Shown here piece by piece: positions 24,101 through 33,348 of a stretch of DNA of 64,000 bases; position 1 is the first letter of the stretch, and the number at the start of each line of letters is the position of its first letter. The stretch is from Turritopsis dohrnii. Taxonomy: Eukaryota; Cnidaria; Hydrozoa; Anthoathecata; Oceaniidae. The notes under the pieces were generated by a model, which searched no databases, was not told the origin of the DNA, and saw only the letters and a program-made list of their open reading frames with translations. The DNA lies in contig BQMF02000002.1 in the NCBI GenBank assembly GCA_027922465.2, positions 2,852,001 through 2,916,000 on the forward strand, read 5' to 3'. The position numbers were made by a program, and so were the translations under genes.

Positions 24101-27100
24101 AGTGGTATTATTGATCTGTTCATATTACTCGGACCTAATCCACATGATGTATCAAAACAGTATGCTGTACTTACAGGAACAACCACTTTACCTCCTGTGA
24201 GTAATTTCAATCTTTTATCTTTATCTGTGAGTATGTGAGACTTTGATTTTTCTCTTAGTTCTTGTTTTGTTTTGTTTGTGTGGTAGAGTTTAGGTTAGGG
24301 AGTGTTTATAATGTATTTGCTAACTTTTTGTTATGTATAAGTGTCTTTCATTCATTTGGTAGAACAGACAACTTAGGATTTTTGTCACTTCAATAATTTT
24401 AATGTTGCTGCTTTAGATGTTTGGGATATCTTACCATCAATGTCGGTGGAACTACAACGACGAGCAGGATGTGCGGCAGGTGGATGCTGGTTTTGATGAA
24501 CATGACATTCCATACGACGTACTGTGGTTGGATATTGAGCATACCGATGGCAAAAAATACATGACTTGGGATAGCGCAAAATTTCCAAACTCAAAAGGGA
24601 TGATTGAAAATATTGCGTCCAAAGGCAGGAAAATGGTTACAATTATTGACCCTCACATAAAGCGTGACAGTGGCTATCACATCCATTCCGAGGCGACAGC
24701 CAAGCAACTGTATGTGAAAAAGAAAGATGGTAGCGATTATGAGGGGTGGTGTTGGCCAGGTTCATCATCTTGGATTGACTTTACTAATCCTGAAGCTAGA
24801 GCGTGGTGGGCAAGCAAATTCTTTCTGGATCAATATCAAGTAATGCCTAAATTCACTTTTCCTAATTTTATTGATTCACTTGTTATGAATTTAATCTATG
24901 CATGTTTATGTTTTGTAACATAGGGTTCCACGTTAAATTTGTTTACTTGGAATGATATGAACGAACCATCAGTTTTTAATGGTCCTGAAGTGACTATGCA
25001 CAAAGATGCTGTGCATTATGGGAACTGGGAACACCGTGACGTCCATAACCTTTACGGAATGTACTTGCATATGTCTACTGTTCAAGGACATTTACAAAGA
25101 TCTGATGGAAAGGAGCGACCGTTTGTATTGTCTCGAGCTTTTTTTGCTGGTACTCAACGATACGGTATGGTTTTCTCTTGATAGAATTGAACATGCTGTT
25201 TTCAATTATGTTGCACGTTTCTTCTGGTTTCTTTTCACATATCTGATGTTTAGGGCCGATTTGGACCGGTGACAACAAAGCAGAATGGTCTCACTTAAAA
25301 GCCTCAATTCCAATGCTCTTGTCATTGAATGTTGCAGGGTTGCCATTTTCTGGCGGTAATTACTTCTATGTTTTTCAGCTAAGCTTTTCTAATGTTATGT
25401 TACTTAAAATTTCTCAAATTATTCAAATTGTTCAGCTGATGTTGGTGGATTTTTTGGTAACCCTGAAGTAGAACTACTTGTGCGTTGGTATCAGGTATGG
25501 TGATTGGGTAAAAGGAGTATCCTCTTCTTCCTTACCTTTATTGTTTATCCATCATAGCATGTGCCACCTTATTGCAATTTGTCCTTGTTATCTGCAGGCT
25601 GCAGCTTTCACACCATTTTTCCGTGGACATGCTCACCTTGATACAAGACGCCGTGAACCTTGGTTGTTTGGTGAGGAGAACACCAAACTGATTCGAGCTG
25701 CTATCAGGAAACGTTATGCTATCCTGCCTTACTTGTACACACTATTTCATGAAACATACGACACTGGTGTCGCTCTCATGAGGTTAGCGTCTCGTGATAT
25801 CTGCTACACTAAACACTCATGAAACACTTTTTTACAGTCAGTACTTCTTTTCTACAGGCCACTGTGGATGGAATTTCCAAAAGACACGAAAACTTTCAAT
25901 ATGGACGATGTGTTTTTGCTCGGTACCAGGCTATTTTTGTTTAATTTTCTTTCATTTCTGTTGTGTCAGCAGAACAAGGGAAAATGCAGTGTCACCTACC
26001 GTAAATAACGAAATTAGCGCCCCCTGCCGAATAACCACCCCTGCCCGAATAAGTGCCCCGGGATAAGAGTATTTTTTTTCAATAAGCGCCCCTGCCCCAA
26101 TAACCAAATAATAATTTGAGAATAAAAAAAATAATAATAGATATAGTTATTATAGTTGTTATTTAAATGTAATCATTGCCTCAAAGAAATTCAGTCCTGT
26201 AAAGCTTGAAAGGAATTTCTAAGAAGCCAACTTTCTTGACAGGAAAAGATACTGATCCATTTCAGCTTGATGAAATCGACAGCAGCACCTGATGTCCTTG
26301 TTGTCGATTCTGACCATGAAGAAGACGTAGATATTGACATTTATTTTAATTTGGCATTATTTCGGACATACGAAAAATAAAAACATTAAAAAAATATATT
26401 TTCCTTGTATTGATATGAAAATTTAATAAGCGCCCCTGCCGAATAAGCGCCCCCTCTAAAGGTTGAAATTTTAAATAAGCGCCCCGGGCGCTAATTTCGT
26501 CATTTGCAGTATCCTTGTTTCTTGGTTAAATAATTACCTTTTTATTTTTGTAAACAACACACATCGATATTCAACTTTAACACGAGGTGGATGTTCTCTC
26601 TGTTTCAGGTGGTAGTTTACTCATCAAGCCAGTCACTGCCTCGAGACAGGATGACGTGCTGCTGTACTTCCCTGGTGGAGAACGACAGGTGAGCATTATC
26701 TTAGACGAAAAATCGATGAGAAATTTTGAACTGAAGTGAATGAGAACTGACTTCGTTTTTCGTTTCAGCGTTGGTATGATTTTGACACATTCCAACTCCA
26801 TTATGGTGGGAAGTCAGATGTCATCCTTACACCGTTAAGTAAAGTATGTGTATTTGTGATCGTTACTGAAGCTTTTATCCTTCCTCTCCAAAGACTGTTG
26901 ATTTTAACTAGGCTGTCATCTTAACTTCTTTAGATTATTTTATCACTTCTCTTGACGTTTTTCTTAACCTTCACTGACTTTGATTTCTGTATGCTAGATA
27001 CCTGTTTTCATACGTGGTGGCACAATCGTACCGATCAAAGAACGTGTGCGTCGTGCATCATCGTTGATGAGTCGAGACCCGCACACATTCGTTATTGCCC

Positions 27101-27454
27101 TTGATGAACAGGTAATTCATGAAATATATGTTGTTTCTTTCTTCTTAAGTGGCGTATACTTGAATGTGAGAGTTATAAGTCTGGTAAATGAACCATTTGC
27201 CCGCTTGTGTTACTAGGGAGAAGCCGAAGGAGATTTGTATATCGATGATGGTCATTCCTTGGAATACAAGAATGGTAAATTCATCACTGCCAAGATATCT
27301 ATGAATCCTCAAAGTATTATGTATTGGTGAGTTCATCGTATCGTAACGTTGTTGTTGTTGTTGTTGTTATTGTTGTTGTTGATGATGATGTTGTTGTTGT
27401 TGTTGTTATTGTTGTTGTTGATGATGATGTTGTTGTTGTTGTTGTTGTTGATGA

Positions 27455-27492
<38 letters not shown>

Positions 27493-27985
27493 ATGATGTT
27501 GTTGTTGTTGTTGTTATTGTTGTTGTTGATGATGATGTTGTTGTTGTTGTTGTTGTTGATGATGATGTTGTTGTTGTTGTTGTTGTTGTTGTTGATGTTG
27601 ATGATGTTGTTGTTGTTGTTGTCGTTAATGACGTTGTTGTTAATTGATGCTTTCGTTTCAGGACTACTCACAGTGACTTCAAAACGAAATCTTGGGTGGA
27701 AAGAATCATTGTGTTGGGGATGGTGAACAAGCCATCATATTGTACTGTTATGTTAGATAGTACGTCCGTTTTTTTCTGATAACTTCATACGGATTGGTTT
27801 CTGCTCAGATATTCGGATCCAATCTTTGTTGTGTTGCCTGTTATCTATATTTTTCTCTGCTTTTTTTTTCTCTCTCAGACGATATGAAAAAGCTGGATTT
27901 CACATATGACGGAGATAAACAGTTACTAGTGATCAAAAAGCCCGTACCTTACGTAGACAACAATTTCACTATCACCATTGGATGA
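21161..27985 (+). CDS. GANAB: Glucosidase II alpha subunit (ER alpha-glucosidase, GH31)
   Basis: Trims the inner alpha-1,3-linked glucoses of N-glycans in the ER, feeding the calnexin cycle; works with the beta subunit PRKCSH. Nineteen exons: 21161-21270, 21574-21810, 21951-22121, 22204-22303, 22492-22573, 23160-23256, 23854-24196, 24417-24839, 24924-25164, 25254-25355, 25436-25494, 25598-25782, 25858-25922, 26609-26688, 26769-26843, 26998-27111, 27217-27326, 27662-27759 and 27879-27985. They sum to 2799 nt, 932 residues (human about 944). The start gives a signal-peptide-like run (hydrophobic [13 protein letters not shown]) leading straight into the family's [15 protein letters not shown]. 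An acidic linker lies in exons 4-5. The GH31 nucleophile Asp is in WNDMNEP (exon 9) and the acid/base Asp in WTGDN (exon 10). Intron 13 holds a MITE and intron 17 a long TTG microsatellite. Confidence 0.96.
23302..23700. mobile_element. Fold-back MITE in GANAB intron 6, probable TA duplication
   Basis: Arms of about 110 bases (23,302-23,415 and 23,590-23,700) are imperfect inverted copies, beginning AAGTACGTTTCAAATGAACT. TA flanks both ends. About 400 bp in total, without coding capacity. TA duplication fits Tc1/mariner-type mobilisation, but that is inferred only. Confidence 0.7.
25998..26511. mobile_element. MITE with AATAAGCGCCCC arrays in GANAB intron 13
   Basis: Ends are inverted (AACGAAATTAGCGCCC and complement), flanked by TA. 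Next to each end are several tandem-like units of AATAAGCGCCCC or CCGAATAAGCGCCCC. The middle (about 26,180-26,380) has a short plus-strand stretch ending acidic ([12 protein letters not shown]), like the tail of a lost transposase. About 514 bp. Confidence 0.65.
27344..27640. repeat. TTG/TGA trinucleotide microsatellite in GANAB intron 17
   Basis: About 300 bases of TTG repeats, interrupted by TTA and GATGATGAT blocks in a higher-order pattern of roughly 35-75 bases, which shows duplicated segments. It sits between the donor at 27,327 and the acceptor at 27,661, so it is intronic. It creates long but meaningless frames of Val, Leu or Asn. Confidence 0.95.
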
Positions 27986-29062
27986 TTATGACGTAATTTT
28001 TTGTATGAGATTTCGTATTGGCTTATTTATTAGAGAATTGTTGGCGATAAATGTTTTTTTTTTTTTTTTTTTTTTTGCGACGTATCTTGAAGTTTTTTAT
28101 GGTATAGTGACAAGTATCAACCAATACTTCGTTATGAGCTTGTTTGTTTTTTAAAGAAAGAGAGTTGATCTTCGGTTTTTAGAAAAATTCATTCATATAT
28201 ATACATCATCATTATGTCTTGTATCTGTCTCGTGAATAATCGCCCAATTAGTGAAACGGTCATTTAATGTTGACGGGTTGTTTTGACGTCGACTGAATAG
28301 ACTGCTAATGCCGACGTATCGTTCTCACGAATGGATTGTACGAATTCACTGTTGCGCATGTGCGGAGTTTAATAGCACGTGTTTAGTAGTTCAAAGATTT
28401 TCGTGATGTTCGTCTGTATACACGAAAATTATAAATCATCAAGCAATTGGTTTTCTTTTGCTGGTGTTGAAATATTATACTGATTTTTCCTCGAATGTTT
28501 CCATTCACGCAATCCATTTGTAAGAACTGTTAAAATCTTCGACCAATCGCATTTGAACGAATCAGCCGATGGTGTCACCAATTTTATTTCTTAGGTTCGC
28601 AATTTTCGAATTCAAAAAATGTGATGTATCATAACGTTCTGTAATTTCTTTTTGACTTGCTAACCCGTGGTCTTTGAGCTAAATTTCCACTGAATCATTG
28701 AAGTTCAAAAGTAAACATTTGGACTAGGCCAGCGTGTGAATCCAGCCTTAAGGACAGTCGACTGTTGAAGAAAACTACCTATTTGCGTATTTGATGTGAG
28801 GGTTCATGCATTTTATATGGTTAAGTCTATGAGTATATTCATGTGACAAATTGCAACCATTACAAACACTTACAAATACATTTGAACAAATGAGGCTAAG
28901 CCCTCACTAACCCAGACACATTTCACAAGGTTTACACCGTAAAGTCTGATGGTTGCAATTTGTCACACGAGCTATAGGAAAAATATGTTTTTGAAATTAC
29001 CTTGTTCATTATAATTCTTCCAGAAAAGTTTAATAATAATAATAGATGAAAAGTATCCTCTG
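27986..29062. other. Intergenic: GANAB 3' end to the RING-fusion gene
   Basis: Includes the GANAB 3' flank with a 20-plus T run near 28,054-28,077, and a 124-bp palindromic MITE at 28843-28966 (see its own entry). The stretch 28,990-29,062 should include the 5' leader of the next gene. Otherwise nothing recognisable. Confidence 0.6.
28843..28966. mobile_element. 124-bp palindromic MITE
   Basis: Perfect 18-base inverted ends, GTGACAAATTGCAACCAT at 28843-28860 and its complement at 28949-28966. The interior shares about 35 bases (CTCACTAACCCA... ACAAGGTTT-CACC, with a few differences) with 63,022-63,056, beside the retrotransposon at the right edge. Target duplication unclear. Confidence 0.65.
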
Positions 29063-31391
29063 ATGACGTCATGCAAATCGTGTTGTGTGATTGGTACAGG
29101 TTATATTGGCATTCGAATCGCAGGTAAAAGTTTCTCGGTATGTCTTGTGTGAAATAGGATGAGTGACGTCAAACGTAACTAGTGGTCCTTGTCATTCTCC
29201 CACTCAATATTTTCCTTGTTGGTATTATCGTGTTTTTTGTTCAATTATTGAAAAGTATGTTAACGAAAGTATGTTATTTGTAGGTGAGCTGTCGAGGCTT
29301 GGATTACCTGTAAACGTGTATGACAGCGATTTGGAGAAACTGAGGAGGGTGCCTAACATCTTGCATAATCAACACAGCGAGTTGTTAGCAAGGCGGCTAT
29401 GTCATCCATCACAGAAAGTAAGTTCCTGTGGCAACTGAAATTCGTCTTCTTTTATGGTACTAGCCAATGATCAACGCTTATACACTTTTCGAAGAGTTTT
29501 GTTTAGCAAGATGTTTTAAGACAAGTTGAAGAGAAGGTGTAAAGTGGTCTTTCAGAAGTTACTTTCTATTTCAGCTACAAGTAAGAATCTGTGAAACGCT
29601 TCTCGAAGCTGTTGAAAATGTCGATTTTATTTTCGAAGCGGTGGTGGAGAATTTGGATATCAAACGGTGGCTTTTTCAAAGTAAAATCATCTCTTAAAGT
29701 TCTTCAAAATAAACAAATGTGAAACGATCCGTAAACACGTCATTATATCTTAATTCACGTTCGCATAAAAATGTCACTAAAAGAATCTCTAAAGTTTAAC
29801 TATCATTCTGCTGTGGTTAGAATTCACGTCGTCGGAGTTTTAACGCATGTGTCGTTTATGTTTTTTTATACAGAATTGACGAACTGTTGTCGAAGCTATG
29901 CGATCATATGCAGCAACACTTTGAATCTCGATTTGAATCAGATGTCGGAAGAAGCTCTATTCAAGAACGTAAGTAAGCAAAAACATGGCCGAGAAAGCAA
30001 ACACCTATCAAATATTTTCTGTTCGATTCTTTTCTAGAGAATAGTTGGATGTCGTTTCCTCTTCCCGGTTTTCGCTATTCCGATTGTTGAATTGACGACA
30101 GCAAGCACAACGTCACCAGAAACCGTCGAAACATTGTCGGCGTTTCTCGAAGGAATCGGCTACGAAGTTCTTAGACGAGGAAGCATACCAAAGATGCTTT
30201 CTGAAGCCGACATAAGGCGGTATTGGAAAGGTATAAAGAAAGAACGTCGTTATCGACAGTCGTTTCACAAATTACCAGATGGCGTCATAGCGCTCGTTCT
30301 TTTTGAGTTTCTTAAAGTAGACCTCGTATGGACGGTTACATTTCTTTTCTTTTTTAAACAGAAGGTAAAGTGAAGACACAATCGGCCGACAACACGGCGG
30401 ACCTTCAGCTATCTGTTAGTCACGATTTTGCGTGTGTGAGTAATCTTGGTAAACAGACTGAATGCGAGGTGGCACGTACAAACTGTGAAACGGTGCAATC
30501 CATAGTTGGTATGCATAATGATAGGACTTTATCAGCGGTCGAAGATGACATTCAGAATCGAACTCGCGATACAAAGCAACTTTATGCTGACTCGGCACGC
30601 TCATACGCCCCGTCCACGAATGATACGATCAATGAACGTGCAAAGAAAGACACTGATGAACTTATCGATGTCCATAACATGCAAACCAAATCCGGCCACT
30701 ATACGCAAATTAAAAATCCGAACAGTGCAAACGCAGACGGAGAAGTTGATGAACTTATTGATGTCCATAACATGCAAACCAAATCCGGCCACTATACGCA
30801 AATTAAAAATCCGAACAGTGCAATCGCAGACGGAGAAGTTGATGAACTTATCGATGTTCATAACATGCAAACCAAATCTGGCCACTATACGCAAATTGAA
30901 AATTCCAGCAGTGTGACCGCTGACAGAGCAATTAATGAACCTATGGATGTTCATAACATGCAAACCGAATCCGGTCACCACACGCAAACTGAAAATCCGC
31001 ACAGCGGTAACACCGACAGAGCAATTGATGAACTTGTCGGTTCTCACAACAAGCAAAGTGAGGCTGGCCACTGCAGTATGTCTGAAAGTCAGTCTGGAGG
31101 TTTGAGAACTAGCAATGTTATTTGTAATCTCTTGTCCCTCCAATTGAGTTGTATTGAGGTGATAAGTGGAAATGCCTAGTAGTCACGTGACATTGAAACA
31201 TCTTGTCTTTGTTTTTAGGTAGCCAATCAGAATGCGTAGTTTGCAACGAGCACATAATCGACACCGTCCTTTTACCGTGCGCCCATATGTGGTTGTGTCA
31301 CGGCTGCGCGTTGACGCTCAAAAATGCTGACAAGACCTGTCCCGCCTGTCGGCAGCCTATCAAATCTATAATACGCGTCTTTAAACCTTGA
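29063..31391 (+). CDS. 3-hydroxyacyl-CoA dehydrogenase-like NAD-binding domain fused to a RING finger
   Basis: Seven exons: 29063-29123, 29284-29417, 29575-29680, 29874-29968, 30038-30230, 30362-31099 and 31219-31391; frame intact, 499 residues. Residues about 5-165 match the N-terminal domain of the HADH/lambda-crystallin (CRYL1) family: Rossmann motif VIGTGYIG, acidic residue after strand 2 (NVYDSD), VDFIFEAVVENLDIK, ICSNT and IPIVEL. Catalytic positions are changed: the Ser after SNT is Leu, and the His of the usual GLHFFNP reads Arg in GCRFLFP. The C-terminal dehydrogenase domain is absent. A long polar region follows, with five 31-residue repeats, then a C3HC4 RING (CVVC, PCAH, LCHGC, CPAC) ending 12 residues before the stop. 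Likely role, inferred: an E3 ubiquitin ligase with a pseudo-dehydrogenase sensor or binding domain. The exon 6 donor is ambiguous (31,100 or about 31,122). I know no named gene with this layout. Confidence 0.82.
30655..31099 (+). repeat. Five-copy 93-bp coding tandem repeat
   Basis: Units start at 30655, 30748, 30841, 30934 and 31027, exactly 93 bases (31 codons) apart, so the frame is kept. The unit starts DELIDVHNMQTKSGHYTQ. Copies 1-2 are almost identical, copy 3 close, copies 4-5 progressively diverged. Polar, with no Cys in the first four copies, and predicted flexible. It lies between the Rossmann-like domain and the RING. Confidence 0.95.
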
Positions 31392-33348
31392 ATACCGAGT
31401 CTTAGAAAAGAACGGTTTCTACTGGGAAATGGTGACATGTTCATGGTGCGCCATGTTGAAATTTGGTAAAAGATGGGTGGAGTTGAACAACATGAAATAT
31501 TCACGAAAGACATATTTACAAATAACTTAAAACTTCTAATAAAAAATTCGTTGTTATTTTTTGATTTTTTGTTCAGTTCTTCATATCAACGATTCCTCCC
31601 AGTTTCCGAAATTCCGAAATGCTTCTTCTAAATCTAAAACGAAAAAATGTGTTTGTATAGCTTTTATCATTTTATTTTTGTATAAATGTTATTTTTTTTT
31701 GTTAATGAATAATTTATTTAAAAACAGAAAGAGGTTAGTTTCTTTTTCGACTTTTTTTGTCTATAGAAATCAAGTATTACCCACCAAACAGGAGAAAAAC
31801 CCTTTAAAAGCTAAATAAATAAAACGGGATTAAAAAGACGGGCCAGAATTGATTTTTCACTTTACTTTGCATAAACTGCAAGTCTCGTCTTTACAAAACG
31901 TTTAAAAAATGAAAAAGGGGGTTGAAAAAGGAAAGAAGTCTTGGTTATTGAACATCTAAGGACTTATTTATTACTCTTCGTCAATAACAACACAAGCAGT
32001 ATCTGCACTTGCGACAGGTTTAGCGCTGTTGCTTTTACTTTGAGAAGCGATCGTATGTCGGCGGTGGAAGTATCACAGTTTCTCTTTATTGTTTTTTGCT
32101 CTTTTCCTTTATGGGAAGTAGACTTTGACTGAATCATATTCTCAGTTGCTGGCGCTACATTGACCTTATCTGAGAGAAGGATAAGACCAAAGATAAATAG
32201 ATGTTATTCCATAAATCTGCTTTTTCCATTCCAACTAAAGTTTGTACATACACAGGTACTAAACTACGTGTTTCCCGACTTTCGATTTTATTAAATTTCT
32301 TGCATCCGCAAAAATTAATTCCGCAAAATCTCTTTTGAGGTCTTCATCCGCAAAAATTTATTCCGCAAAATATGGCATTTTTGGGTCATTCATCCGCAAG
32401 AATATATTCCGCAAAAATATATTCTACAAACAATTTCTTCCGTATGAAATGCGTATGAAATTTTAAAATGATGCGATAGCACATTTTTTAAAATTGTTAC
32501 GTTGTTACACTAGGTTGCAGTACTAGGTTTTGCGCTCTATGTTATGACTTGGTTACTGACAAAAAAAGCCCGTGTACATGGATTGTTCTTTGATGTTGAA
32601 ATTAAGAGAGAGGATTACCTGTTTACCTGATATTTGGTGTTGTTGTTTGGATAGCTATCGAACGAATGTGTTTTCAAAGGTTTTTAATCAAACCTGGAAG
32701 ACTTACCTTCAGGTAACAGCGCCTCGTTTACATCATCTGGTAAAATTTTTCGTGCCTCAGATAAATTTTCTCGTGATCGCTCTAATATTGATCTGATGTG
32801 AGAGTTGCTGAAAAAATGTCACGTGATTCCATGAGGTACGGCATTTTTTTCGTAAACAAACAAACAAACAAAAAGTGGCTAATAGTGTCTAATACATCAC
32901 AAAAAACTTTTCCTTGTTGTTACTGTAAAGAAAATCCCACAATGCAATCTATGTTGAAATCCCACAATGCAATCTATATGATAGTCATGTTCGGTAACCT
33001 CAAGCAGTGTCTGGATTTTCAATAGAATAATTGACCATGGTCATGAGGACCGAAAGTTGCGTGTGAAAGTCATCATCAATGTGTTTGTTTCCTGCAAGTT
33101 TTGAGGGGCTGCTTTCAGATTGAAGTATTAAGAACCCCCTGAAACTTTTGGAAAAATATTTATAAATAGTAGATTTTAAGGTTAGCAAACTCGATGACAC
33201 TTCGTGCAGTCCGTAACACCTGCCGTGCTGGTTATCGAATGGCCTTAAGATATGAGGAGATCATAAAACTCTTATTCTTTCCGACATTTTAGTGATTTTC
33301 TTGCATTGTATTGCGACATGAAGTAAAAAAGGATATATCAACATTTCC
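31392..33348. other. Convergent intergenic region between the RING fusion and the membrane-protein gene
   Basis: No gene supported. At about 32,304-32,425 a motif of the form ATCCGCAAAAATTTATTCCGCAAAA recurs about three times with drift, an old tandem or transposon-end repeat. Near 32,936-32,975 a 20-base segment (ATCCCACAATGCAATCTAT-like) is duplicated. The rest is plain AT-rich sequence, including the 3' flanks of both genes. Confidence 0.5.

Noticed and set aside
27324..27726. Long frames of Val, Leu or Asn on both strands
   Set aside because: They are products of the TTG/AAC microsatellite inside GANAB intron 17.
29874..29968. Apparent frameshift in the dehydrogenase-like gene (IDELLSKLC frame)
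   Set aside because: Phase from exon 3 and the family motif ICSNT pick the other frame, which joins cleanly to both neighbours.
30601..31143. A 180-codon antisense frame across the RING-fusion gene
   Set aside because: It is the shadow of the 93-bp tandem repeat, which stays open on the other strand because the unit is a multiple of three.
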